Below are positions 27,883 through 36,055 of a DNA stretch of 39,425 nt, piece by piece. The stretch is from Bacteroidota bacterium (GTDB lineage Bacteria; Bacteroidota; Bacteroidia; UKL13-3): positions 1-39,425 of the forward strand of contig CANKQY010000016.1 in NCBI GenBank assembly GCA_947485745.1, read 5' to 3'. The notes beneath the pieces were generated by a model. The model was not told where the DNA came from and did not search any database. It saw only the letters and a program-made list of their open reading frames with translations. The translations under genes were made by a program, and so were the position numbers. How positions within the stretch are numbered: position 1 is the stretch's first letter; each line of letters opens with the position of its first letter.

Positions 27883-28875
27883 ATGAAAAAGATTATCTTA
27901 TTCTTATTAATTTGTTTAGCAGTTGGGCAGGATATCATTGCGCAAGATCCGCAATTAAGTCAGTTTTACGCTTCTCCATTATATACAAATCCAGCTATGG
28001 CCGGTGCTGCTCGTAAATTTAGGGTTGGCCTAAATGCACGATCTCAATATACCGCACTTCAAAACAACTATAAAACCGCAGTTATTGGCGTAGATGGATA
28101 CTTGGGCAAAATAAAAAGCGGTCTAGGTATGGTAAGCATGTATGATGTTGCCGGAGATGGTTTTCTTACTACAACTAGTATCAGTGGAATTTATTCATAT
28201 AACTTAGAAGTAAATAGGGAGTGGGCATTCAATGCAGCGCTTCAAGGTGGAATTATTCAAAGAAGGTACGATTTCAGTAAATTTGTTTTCGAGGATATGA
28301 TTGACCCTGCTAGGGGCGTAGTTTTGCCTACAGCAGAGGCAAAAGGAATTGAACAAATTACAGTACCTAATTTTTCTACAGGTATGATATTATATAGCAG
28401 TCGCATGTTTTTTGGGGCTGCCATCCATAACTTGACTCAACCAAATATGAGCTTTTATTACAGAGACAAGGATGATCAAGCTTTAAAGCTACCTAGAAAA
28501 TACACCCTACATACAGGCGTAAATATTTACCTCAACAAAACAAGGTATGAAGAGGAGCGAATTATTCTTTCTCCCAACCTTTTATTTATGCAGCAAAAAG
28601 AATTCTATCAAATGAATCTTGGTTTTTATGTGAAACAAAAGGCCCTTACCTTGGGAGCTTGGTTCAGGCAAACCTCAAATAATTCGGATGCTGCAATTTT
28701 TTTAATTGGTTTGCGTTTTCCAAATATGAAGGTAGGATACAGCTATGATGCTACCATTTCAAAGGCAAAAACAGCTACAGTTGGCTCTCATGAAATTTCT
28801 TTGGGTTTTGAAATTAAACCAAAGCCTAAACAAGGTGTGAGATATAACAAAAGGCTTGTTTGCCCAGAACTATAA
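27883..28875 (+). CDS. PorP/SprF-family outer-membrane protein (second copy)
   Basis: A 330-residue paralogue of the preceding gene, alike along its whole length. It has a signal peptide (about 1-21, ending DIIAQ), the opening DPQLSQFYASPLYTNPAMAG, the late motif VGYSYDATISKAKT, SHEISLGFEI and a terminal CPEL. I chose the ATG at 27883 over the TTG just before it. The middle of the protein differs more from the first copy than the ends do; it has MIDPARGVVLPTAEAKG where the first has a shorter variable loop. It probably arose by tandem duplication followed by divergence. The gldJ gene follows 88 bases later on the same strand. Confidence 0.9.
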   Translation: MKKIILFLLICLAVGQDIIAQDPQLSQFYASPLYTNPAMAGAARKFRVGLNARSQYTALQNNYKTAVIGVDGYLGKIKSGLGMVSMYDVAGDGFLTTTSISGIYSYNLEVNREWAFNAALQGGIIQRRYDFSKFVFEDMIDPARGVVLPTAEAKGIEQITVPNFSTGMILYSSRMFFGAAIHNLTQPNMSFYYRDKDDQALKLPRKYTLHTGVNIYLNKTRYEEERIILSPNLLFMQQKEFYQMNLGFYVKQKALTLGAWFRQTSNNSDAAIFLIGLRFPNMKVGYSYDATISKAKTATVGSHEISLGFEIKPKPKQGVRYNKRLVCPEL

Positions 28876-28963
28876 AATTGGTTTTTTTTATAAAAACATT
28901 GTGAATAAGTGTTTTTTTAAAAATATTCCTTATGTTTGAATATTCCAAAATTAAGATAAAGTG

Positions 28964-30409
28964 ATGAAAACGGTTTCAAAATTTTTCCTTTACTCCCTTC
29001 TAGGAGCAAGTATTTTTTATACTTCTTCTTGTAACAAAGCAGGTAAATCAAGTACTACCGGATGGAAGTACAATGACGCCAAATGGGGTGGCTTTGAAAA
29101 ACACAAATTCAAGGAGCAGGAAACTGGTCCGGGTCTAATATTTGTTGAAGGGGGTACCTTTACTATGGGTGCTGCCGAAACAGATCTTACATACGACCAC
29201 AATAACTTGAAGCGCAGAGCTTCTGTTAGTAGCTTCTACATGGATGAAACTGAAGTTACTAATTTCCACTATTTAGAATACTTGCATTGGTTAATGCGTC
29301 AATATGCGGATAATCCAATTGTATACTCAAAAGCATTACCTGATACCTTGGTTTGGAGAGATAAATTATCATACAACGAGCCTTATGTATTGTATTACTT
29401 GCGTCACCCTGCATACAGAGATTACCCTGTTGTTGGTGTTAGTTGGGTTCAATCTGCTGAATATTGCAAATGGCGCACAGATCGTGTAAACGAAATGATC
29501 ATGGTGCGCGAAGGTTTTGTGAGTTTAGATATCCAAAAGCAAACTGGCGATCAAAACTTTAATACAGAAGCGTATCTACTTGGTTTATACACTCCAAGTG
29601 TTAAAAAAGAATTACGTGATTACGCCCCAGGTGGAAAAACTCGCCAAGTGCGCATGGAAGATGGTATCTTATTACCTAGCTACCGCCTGCCAACCGAATC
29701 GGAGTGGGAATATGCTGCTGGTGCATACAAATCTGCAGGTTTCAACGAAAACATTGATATAAAAAGAATTTATCCTTGGAATGGTTTAACCATGCGTAGA
29801 GCTGATACCGAAAAAACTCGTGGTAAAATGTATGCCAACTACACCAGAGGTAGAGGCGATGGTGCTGGTATTGCTGGTAACTTAAATGATGGTGCACTTT
29901 ATACTACACTTGTAAAAGATGGAAAATTTTTACCAAATGATTTAGGTTTATACCACATGGCTGGTAATGTAAGCGAATGGACTAATGACGTATATCGTCC
30001 TTTATCTCTTGAAGACAATACAAGCTTTAACCCTTATCGTGGTAATAGCTACAAAAAATATAAATCAGATGCTGATGGCTTTATTTCTGAAAAAGATAGT
30101 CTTGGTCGTTTAATCTATGTAGACGTAACCGAGGAAGACAATGCCAAGCGTAGAAACTACAAAAAATCTGATAACATTGGCTACAAAGACGAATTAGGTT
30201 ACCCAGATATTGAGCAAAAATATGAGTATGGTGCTTCTTCATTGATAGATAATGCCGCTCGTGTATATAAAGGTGGTAGCTGGGCTGATAGAGCTTATTG
30301 GATGAGTCCAGGTAACAGACGCTATTTAGATCAAGATCAATCAACCGCCACTATTGGTTTCCGTTGTGTAATGGATAGAGTAGGCGAGATGACCAAAAAA
30401 GGAAAATAA
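28964..30409 (+). CDS. gldJ: Gliding motility/T9SS lipoprotein GldJ
   Basis: A 481-residue lipoprotein. The signal peptide ends in the lipobox TSSC (Cys at about residue 23), so it is lipid-anchored, probably in the outer membrane facing the periplasm. The body is a formylglycine-generating-enzyme (SUMF1) fold: ETGPGLIFVEGGTFTMG, SSFYMDETEVTN, LPTESEWEYAAG, GNVSEWTNDVYRP, VYKGGSWADRAYW and TIGFRC. The opening GWKYNDAKWGGFEK and the GPGLIFVEGG string fit GldJ better than the related GldK. GldJ is required for gliding and for stability of the T9SS core in Flavobacterium. I use the ATG at 28964; a GTG lies one codon earlier. A -7 box (TATGTTTG, 28931-28938) may allow transcription apart from the porP-like genes. 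A terminator follows. Confidence 0.88.
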   Translation: MKTVSKFFLYSLLGASIFYTSSCNKAGKSSTTGWKYNDAKWGGFEKHKFKEQETGPGLIFVEGGTFTMGAAETDLTYDHNNLKRRASVSSFYMDETEVTNFHYLEYLHWLMRQYADNPIVYSKALPDTLVWRDKLSYNEPYVLYYLRHPAYRDYPVVGVSWVQSAEYCKWRTDRVNEMIMVREGFVSLDIQKQTGDQNFNTEAYLLGLYTPSVKKELRDYAPGGKTRQVRMEDGILLPSYRLPTESEWEYAAGAYKSAGFNENIDIKRIYPWNGLTMRRADTEKTRGKMYANYTRGRGDGAGIAGNLNDGALYTTLVKDGKFLPNDLGLYHMAGNVSEWTNDVYRPLSLEDNTSFNPYRGNSYKKYKSDADGFISEKDSLGRLIYVDVTEEDNAKRRNYKKSDNIGYKDELGYPDIEQKYEYGASSLIDNAARVYKGGSWADRAYWMSPGNRRYLDQDQSTATIGFRCVMDRVGEMTKKGK

Positions 30410-30436
30410 TTCTGTAAGAAAATTTGAATTACAAAT

Positions 30437-30468
30437 AAAAGGCTATCAGCAATGATGGCCTTTTTTTT
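30437..30468 (+). terminator. gldJ terminator
   Basis: A 12-bp stem with one G-T pair (30437-30448 with 30453-30464, loop GCAA) is followed by a run of eight T. Confidence 0.85.
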
Positions 30469-30470
30469 GT

Positions 30471-30505
30471 TGCAGGTCTCAGGTTGCAGGTCGCAAGTCG
30501 CAGGT
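30471..30505. repeat. Five tandem 7-bp repeats, consensus YGCAGGT
   Basis: The tract reads in exact 7-base register: TGCAGGT, CTCAGGT, TGCAGGT, CGCAAGT, CGCAGGT. It begins immediately after the T-run of the gldJ terminator. Confidence 0.8.
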
Positions 30506-30521
30506 TTTGAATTTACCACAT

Positions 30522-30555
30522 AAAAAAAGCTTCAGGGTTTCCCGAAGCTTTTTTT
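30522..30555. terminator. gapA terminator (bidirectional)
   Basis: The stem 30522-30533 / 30544-30555 (AAAAAAAGCTTC with GAAGCTTTTTTT) is extended by GGG/CCC around a TTT loop, with one bulged A. It lies 45 bases past the gapA stop codon and has a U-tract in either direction. Confidence 0.85.
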
Positions 30556-30577
30556 GTTATATTCACCATTGCAAAGA

Positions 30578-30594
30578 ACCTGCGACCTGCGACT
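30578..30594. repeat. Inverted copies of the YGCAGGT repeat next to the gapA stop codon
   Basis: ACCTGCGACCTGCGACT is the reverse complement of two and a half 7-mers. It can pair with the tract at 30485-30505 across the gapA terminator. It ends six bases from the gapA stop codon. Confidence 0.75.
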
Positions 30595-30599
30595 TTTTC

Positions 30600-31640
<1,041 letters not shown>

Positions 31641-31736
31641 TTATTCTTTAAAAAGAAGATTTTGATTTTTTGCCTAATTATAAGCGATGTATCCATTTAT
31701 TAGCCCTCTTTCTGCTGCTAGTAAAGGCTTTATATT

Positions 31737-31753
31737 TTCGGTTTGAACCAAAA
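31737..31753 (-). repeat. Dispersed 17-mer TTTTGGTTCAAACCGAA, intergenic copy 2
   Basis: This copy is on the minus strand, in the divergent region between gapA and the small lipoprotein gene. It covers the putative -33 TTTG of the lipoprotein promoter. Confidence 0.7.
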
Positions 31754-31775
31754 AGTATTTTTTTTTATAATTTTG
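31742..31775 (+). promoter_or_regulatory. Putative promoter of the small lipoprotein gene
   Basis: TTTG (31742-31745), 22 bases and TAATTTTG (31768-31775) fit the -33/-7 pattern. The ATG at 31779 is only three bases beyond the -7 box, which implies a leaderless mRNA if both calls are right. Confidence 0.4.
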
Positions 31776-31778
31776 ACC

Positions 31779-32471
31779 ATGCGGTATCTTTTAGCCCTGG
31801 TAGTTCTTATATGTTTCTTTTCATGCAAGCGTGAAAAAGAAAGGTTTGTGGTAAGCGGCGTTCTCTATAAAGATTGTTCGCATACGATTCCTTATGCCAA
31901 CTATCCACTTTTATTAGAGTATAACACAATGGGCCTATTCGAAGATCCTTTTGAGTTATCATTAACAACCAATGAAAAAGGCGAATTTTCGGCCACCTAT
32001 GAAAGTGTTTCCGATTTAATCAATGGAAATCTTTCGGTTTCCTTTGCGGCCGGATTTGCAAATACCTCTTTAGTATCAGATCTTCCCTTAAACAAGACAG
32101 TCAATCTTGGAAATATTGTGAAAGGTTCAAACAGCTTTGTGGTGTATAAAATTGCAACAAACAAGCCTTATACCTCCAGTGACACGCTTTACTACCGCAT
32201 TACTGCAAGCAACTTTGCGCCACCTTATATGTTGAATGCCCCATATAAAGTTGGGCCATTTGCCAACGGCCAAATTTTGGATACCATTGTAAAATCAAGC
32301 ATAATGGGTTATGATAAAAGCAGTGAATCCATCAAAGTTCAAGTATACAACGAATGGCGACTGGGAGCTACATACCACGATCCTAAAAGGCTGAACCAAC
32401 AATACTACTCAATTAACCCCTGCCAAGTTTATGAGGAAGCGGTAATTGATTTGGGGAGGGCGGTTAAGTAG
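31779..32471 (+). CDS. Putative lipoprotein of unknown function
   Basis: A 230-residue protein with a lipoprotein signal (MRYLLALVVLICFFSCKRE, lipobox FFSC, Cys at about residue 16). The mature part is beta-rich. It opens with VSGVLYKDCSHTIPYANYPL...TTNEKGEFSATYE, a pattern like the transthyretin/carboxypeptidase-regulatory (prealbumin) folds common in Bacteroidota lipoproteins; this likeness is weak. Lys-Arg after the Cys does not decide surface exposure. I chose the ATG at 31779 because it gives a compact signal peptide; an in-frame TTG at 31743 would add twelve residues. No partner gene is adjacent on its strand, since the ATPase gene that follows has its own promoter. Confidence 0.7.
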   Translation: MRYLLALVVLICFFSCKREKERFVVSGVLYKDCSHTIPYANYPLLLEYNTMGLFEDPFELSLTTNEKGEFSATYESVSDLINGNLSVSFAAGFANTSLVSDLPLNKTVNLGNIVKGSNSFVVYKIATNKPYTSSDTLYYRITASNFAPPYMLNAPYKVGPFANGQILDTIVKSSIMGYDKSSESIKVQVYNEWRLGATYHDPKRLNQQYYSINPCQVYEEAVIDLGRAVK

Positions 32472-32500
32472 AAGGAGGGTTTAGAATGTTAGTAAAAGAA

Positions 32501-32530
32501 TTGTATGATTAGCATAATTTTATACCTTTG
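32501..32530 (+). promoter_or_regulatory. Promoter of the AAA-type ATPase gene
   Basis: TTG (32501-32503), a 19-base spacer and TACCTTTG (32523-32530) match the consensus. The predicted transcript start, near 32536, falls at the edge of the adjoining palindrome. Confidence 0.55.
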
Positions 32531-32536
32531 TGTATA

Positions 32537-32550
32537 ATACCATTTGGTAT
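32537..32550. promoter_or_regulatory. Palindromic candidate operator ATACCATTTGGTAT
   Basis: Perfect 6-base arms (ATACCA/TGGTAT) around TT lie just after the -7 box and 27 bases before the ATPase ATG. An outer inverted pair, TTTTATACC (32518-32526) and GGTATAAAA (32546-32554), shares its right half. The position suits a repressor site; the regulator is unknown. Confidence 0.45.
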
Positions 32551-32577
32551 AAAATTAAAATCAAGAAATATTGAACT

Positions 32578-33726
32578 ATGAAAGATTCGCCTTTTATTTA
32601 TGGAACAACAGTGAGCATTCAGTCGTTTACAAACAGAGAGACTGAGTCGTTAAAATTGAGAAGTAATTTATTAAATGGAATCAATACCACCATCATTTCA
32701 CCTAGGAGATGGGGTAAATCATCCTTGGTAGAGAAAGTAATATCAGATATAAATAAGAAAGATAAAAAAACCAAGACGGTAATTATCGATTTGTTTTCGG
32801 TAAGCAGTGAAGAGGAGTTTTTAGAAAACTTTGCGCGGGAGATAATTAAATCTTCCTCAACCAAATGGCAAGAATGGATGAGTAGTGGGAAAGATTTTTT
32901 CAAAAAACTAATTCCTAAATTAAGTCTTGGTATCGATCCAACTGCAGATTTTAGTTTAAGTTTTGATTGGCAAGAATTGAAAAAAAACAGTGATGAAATT
33001 TTAAATTTACCCGAAATAATTGCCAAAAAGAAGGGGATTAAATATATTATTTGTTTAGATGAATTTCAAAATCTTTCCTCATTTAAAGATTATTTGATTT
33101 TCGAAAAAAAGTTAAGAGCATGTTGGCAGCGCCACAAATCAGTTACTTATTGCCTGTATGGCAGCAAACGCCACATGATGGCCGATATTTTTAATAATCC
33201 ATCTAAACCTTTTTATCGCTTTGGCGATATCATGTTATTGCAAAAAATTGAAGCAAGCAAATGGGTGCCATTTATCTGTAATAGTTTTGTCTCAACCAAC
33301 AAAATAATTAATGAAAAAACGGCCCAAATTATTCCATTTGTTATGAAAAACCATTCGTGGTATGTGCAGCAATTAGCTAATTATACTTGGAATTTAACGC
33401 AAAAAAGGGCAACTATAACAGAGATAAATGCAGCATTGAACGAACTTATTAATGCCAATACCCCATTGTATCAAAAGGAAATTGAAAGCATAAGTCATAC
33501 ACAGTTAAATTTATTAAAAGCAGTTGCCAAAAACGAAACCCAATTTACAAGTGCAGCAGTAATGAAGCAACACCAATTGGGTACTCCAAGAAATGTGAGT
33601 AAAAATAAAACGATACTCATTAATAATGATTTGATCCACGAAATAAATAATAAGTTTGAGTTTGTGGATCCAGCATTTGAGTTGTGGTTTAAAAAACAAT
33701 TTTTCAATCAAGCTTATATATTATAA
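32578..33726 (+). CDS. AAA/STAND-like ATPase (archaeal-type ATPase family)
   Basis: A 382-residue protein with a Walker A-type loop SPRRWGKSSL (41-50), Walker B ICLDEFQNL (Asp161-Glu162) and a sensor-like YCLYGSKRHMM (about 191-201). From about residue 305 there is a winged-helix-like tail (FTSAAVMKQHQLGTPRNVSKN...FEFVDPAFELWFKK). This is the layout of the ATPase_2/archaeal-ATPase family, stand-alone P-loop proteins that occur in many variable copies in Bacteroidota and archaea. Their function is mostly unknown; defence and mobile-element roles have been suggested for relatives. It is intact, has its own promoter with a palindrome, and ends where a decayed integrase fragment begins on the other strand. 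The context suggests accessory DNA. Confidence 0.8.
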   Translation: MKDSPFIYGTTVSIQSFTNRETESLKLRSNLLNGINTTIISPRRWGKSSLVEKVISDINKKDKKTKTVIIDLFSVSSEEEFLENFAREIIKSSSTKWQEWMSSGKDFFKKLIPKLSLGIDPTADFSLSFDWQELKKNSDEILNLPEIIAKKKGIKYIICLDEFQNLSSFKDYLIFEKKLRACWQRHKSVTYCLYGSKRHMMADIFNNPSKPFYRFGDIMLLQKIEASKWVPFICNSFVSTNKIINEKTAQIIPFVMKNHSWYVQQLANYTWNLTQKRATITEINAALNELINANTPLYQKEIESISHTQLNLLKAVAKNETQFTSAAVMKQHQLGTPRNVSKNKTILINNDLIHEINNKFEFVDPAFELWFKKQFFNQAYIL

Positions 33727-34018
33727 TATGAGCAATCGTTGCTTCATTTGAGAGTGAATTTTCGCTGCTATTTAACAAACGCCGCAAATATTGAAGGATT
33801 CGTTTTCAATACTGTTCAGTAAGAGATTTAATTCTTTGCCTTGCTTGAACGTTTCGGTTTCTTTTGCCCTTTGTTTTCCACTATTCCAGTTTTTGGGATG
33901 TATTTTTTGCCTTGTAGAGTAGGCTAATTTCTGCTTTGAACCATAAGCGAAAGTGAAGGATTATTTGTGTTTCCTCTGTTGAATCCGCTTTGTAAAGATA
34001 GAAGTTTGAGGTTGCCAT
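33727..34018 (-). pseudogene. Remnant of a tyrosine recombinase (integrase), N-terminal part only, frameshifted
   Basis: Read on the minus strand from an ATG at 34018, the DNA gives MATSNFYLYKADSTEETQII, then LHFRLWFKA. After a one-base shift it reads KLAYSTRQKIHPKNWNSGK, then QRAKETETFKQGKELNLLLN and SIENESFN. After a second shift it reads YLRRLLNSSENS. This is the arm-binding N-terminus of Bacteroidota integrases (typical pattern: YST...KIHPK.WN...RAKET). The core-binding and catalytic domains are missing; the similarity stops where the ATPase gene ends. Neither frame alone gives a credible protein. Its position about 420 bases from a tRNA gene suggests a former integrated element. Confidence 0.75.
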
Positions 34019-34395
34019 ATTTTACGATTTTGCTGGAATGTCCCTCCGAAATCGATTTTTGGCAACAGGGAATTAATTTAATTATTCTTTAAGTTTTTCA
34101 ATTGGCTTTATTCCTAAATAATCACTTAAACAATAGATTTTGGAAACAATTTTCATAATATCAACTTATAGGTTTATTTTATGGCAATTTATTGACAATC
34201 TGATTCTTATTATTTTAAGCATTTTAGCATCTAAATTTGAATTCGCAATATCCAAATTTAATCATTCGGTCTTAAAATTGTTTAATTATTAGGTGTTTTT
34301 CGAAGAATGTCCTGATAAATAGGATGAAAACCAATATTCTAATCCATTAGAGTTGCTTCTATATTTTGGCATTTTTCATTTTTTTCAAAAAAGAT
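34019..34395. other. Gene-free AT-rich interval upstream of tRNA-Glu
   Basis: I see no gene here. One short minus-strand frame (34082-34156, 24 residues, ending IKPIEKLKE) could be a scrap of a decayed gene but is too short to call. Confidence 0.5.
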
Positions 34396-34425
34396 TTTGA
34401 TTTATCCCAAAAAATCCTAATTTTG
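34396..34425 (+). promoter_or_regulatory. Promoter of tRNA-Glu
   Basis: TTTG (34396-34399), 18 bases and TAATTTTG (34418-34425) fit the Bacteroidota consensus. The transcript would start about 10 bases before the mature tRNA. Confidence 0.6.
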
Positions 34426-34440
34426 CCAACCCAAAATAAT

Positions 34441-34512
34441 GGCCCGTTCGTCTATCGGTTAGGACGTTAGATTTTCATTCTGAAAAGAGGGGTTCGACTC
34501 CCCTACGGGCTA
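34441..34512 (+). tRNA. tRNA-Glu (anticodon UUC)
   Basis: The cloverleaf folds fully. The acceptor arm is GGCCCGT with ACGGGCT. The D-arm runs from GTC to GAC. The anticodon stem TTAGA/TCTGA closes the loop TTTTCAT, giving anticodon TTC. The T-arm is AGGGG-TTCGACT-CCCCT. The discriminator base is A and the CCA end is not encoded (the DNA reads ACAGA). It reads GAA and GAG codons. Confidence 0.97.
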
Positions 34513-34523
34513 CAGACGATTAG

Positions 34524-34553
34524 AAAGCTTCACCAATATGGTGGAGCTTTTTT
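34524..34553 (+). terminator. tRNA-Glu terminator
   Basis: A 12-bp stem with one G-T pair (34524-34535 with 34539-34550, loop ATA) is followed by a T-run. Confidence 0.85.
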
Positions 34554-34934
34554 GTTTTAAGAAAGTTTTAGTTTGTTAGATAAATATTCGTCATCGTCTG
34601 AAGCCCGAAGGGGAGGGCCAGCCCCACGGTCACACTCCTCGCTGAAGAGGAGAAAGAGAAAGAGAAAGTGAAGGAGAAAGAGAAGGAGTTCCGATGCTTC
34701 GGCAGAGAAATGGGTAAAAAACTCTTTCTCTTTCTGTTACTCTTTCTTTCCCTCTTTCTCTTTCTGTTTCTCTTTCTTTCACTGTTTTTCTTTCTTTTTT
34801 CCAATTATCCGGATTCCGAAAAAATATTCTTAAAATTGCTTAGTTAACATAAAAGAAATAATTTGAAAATGATTTCATCCATACAAAAGGATACTTTTGG
34901 AACTAATTTATTTACAATTAATCATTTTTAAGGT
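34554..34934. other. Gene-free interval with low-complexity DNA
   Basis: About 380 bases hold the purine/pyrimidine fold-back tract and a short GC-rich segment (34597-34620, GAAGCCCGAAGGGGAGGG) that looks like a fragment of a palindromic repeat. A possible -7 box, TACTTTTG (34892-34899), may serve the following hydrolase-like gene. Confidence 0.5.
34644..34802. repeat. Purine tract and complementary pyrimidine tract forming a fold-back, with a 30-bp tandem duplication
   Basis: 34644-34688 is all purine except one T (GAGAAA-type hexamers). 34722-34802 is nearly all pyrimidine (CTCTTT-type). The two can pair as a long imperfect hairpin around a loop that itself holds CCGA...TCGG. Inside the pyrimidine side, 34722-34750 and 34752-34780 are identical except for one base. 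Confidence 0.75.
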
Positions 34935-35954
34935 TTGAAATCATTTTTAGAAGGTTTAAAGTTTATTATTAATACTTCTGTAAGGAAGGATACTACCCTG
35001 GGAGTGGAAACAGAATTGCTGCTGCCTAAGGGTAAAACACCTGTTATTTTATATACTCCAGTTGGTGAAGAAAAAGGCCTAATCATTACTTTTACGGGGT
35101 TTTCTATAAGTGGTTATAAGGACGATAGAATAGCGGTAGTGAACAATGCTTTTAGGAAAATGGGTTACCGCGTTATTACGCCAAAGATTCAAACCATTGA
35201 CTCTCTGCTCATTCATCCTTCTGGTATTGATGAGGTGAAAGAGGTGATTCAAAGTATTTTGGCTGATCCTATTTTGAACCCAAATAAATTTATTCCTGCC
35301 GCTTTTGCACCTTCTTTTACAGCTGCCATTGTTACCTTGGCAATTGCCGAGCTACCTGCGAATAGCGTTTCCTCTCTTTGTTTGCTAGGGAGTTTTAGCG
35401 ATTTTGAATCTACCATTCAATTTGCCTTAACAAACGAAAAAAATATGGATGATTATGGGATGCATATTCTCATGAAAAATTTTCTGAAATATGAAATTGG
35501 CCACAATCCTGAATTAGAAGAATTGGTTCAAACCGCCTTAGAAGACAATGGTTTAAAAAGACCCACTCCATTGCTGCCTAGCGTACTTGCCAAATCTAAT
35601 CGTACAACCGTTGAATTGTATAAAAAGCTCAGGTATGATACCGAATATAGAAGCAAAGTAATCATGAATGCCTGGACCAAAATTCCGGATTTCGACATTT
35701 GGAAAAAGCGACTCGATTTAACTATTCATGCGCATAAAATTACTTGTAGGGTTGCCATTATTCATGGGAAAGACGACAATGTAATTCCTGCATCGCAGTC
35801 GGTTTTGCTACATGGATTGCTCAAAGAAAATAACAAAGAGGTTCATTTGGAACTCTCTGATTTATTGGATCATGGCGACCTAAAATTGAGTTTTAAGATC
35901 TTTGGCGAAATTATTAATTTGGCCAAGGCTTTTAATTTTTTTATGGCTAAATAG
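34935..35954 (+). CDS. Alpha/beta-hydrolase-fold protein with a degenerate nucleophile elbow
   Basis: A 339-residue cytoplasmic protein. The core strands and ordering look like an alpha/beta hydrolase: GLIITFTGFSISGY (oxyanion-side strand), AFAPSFTAAIV (nucleophile elbow, Ser127), VAIIHGKDDNVIP (acid, Asp280 or Asp281) and LLDHGDL (His313). The elbow lacks the usual glycines of GxSxG (APSFT instead), so catalysis is uncertain. A helical cap lies at about 150-250. The gene must start at a TTG (34935), because an in-frame stop codon lies two codons upstream and the next ATG is about 75 codons inside; an AAGG sits close before it. It is followed by rpsO. The substrate is unknown. Confidence 0.65.
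   Translation: MKSFLEGLKFIINTSVRKDTTLGVETELLLPKGKTPVILYTPVGEEKGLIITFTGFSISGYKDDRIAVVNNAFRKMGYRVITPKIQTIDSLLIHPSGIDEVKEVIQSILADPILNPNKFIPAAFAPSFTAAIVTLAIAELPANSVSSLCLLGSFSDFESTIQFALTNEKNMDDYGMHILMKNFLKYEIGHNPELEELVQTALEDNGLKRPTPLLPSVLAKSNRTTVELYKKLRYDTEYRSKVIMNAWTKIPDFDIWKKRLDLTIHAHKITCRVAIIHGKDDNVIPASQSVLLHGLLKENNKEVHLELSDLLDHGDLKLSFKIFGEIINLAKAFNFFMAK
35523..35534 (+). repeat. Dispersed 12-mer TTGGTTCAAACC inside the hydrolase-like gene
   Basis: Here the word encodes LVQT and is followed by GCC rather than GAA, so the longer 17-mer is not present. Confidence 0.6.
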
Positions 35955-36017
35955 TCCAAATTGGATATTCAAAAGGCAAAAAATGAGGGCAATGCATAGA
36001 AATTTAAATTTTTAGTC

Positions 36018-36025
36018 TATTTTTG
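36018..36025 (+). promoter_or_regulatory. Possible rpsO -7 box
   Basis: TATTTTTG fits TAnnTTTG, 30 bases before the rpsO ATG. No matching -33 element is seen. Confidence 0.4.
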
Positions 36026-36055
36026 CGCCACATAAAAATTAAATATTATTAAATC

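Noticed and set aside
28964-30409. Alternative call as GldK/PorK
   Set aside because: The N-terminal GWKYNDAKWGGFEK and GPGLIFVEGG strings and the porU/porV neighbourhood fit GldJ; no gldL, gldM or gldN follows, as would be expected after gldK.
30471-30505. CRISPR-like array
   Set aside because: The repeat unit is 7 bases with no spacers, so it is a simple tandem repeat.
32619-33026. Antisense frame of 135 codons opposite the ATPase gene
   Set aside because: The Walker A region of the sense frame is clearly real, and the antisense product shows only Ser/Leu/Phe-rich noise.
34082-34156. Minus-strand 24-residue frame (MKIVSK...IEKLKE)
   Set aside because: Too short, no ribosome-binding signal and no recognisable family. 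It may be a scrap of decayed DNA.
34568-34804. Minus-strand open frame rich in Lys/Arg then Ser/Phe
   Set aside because: It is only the translation of the purine/pyrimidine low-complexity tract.
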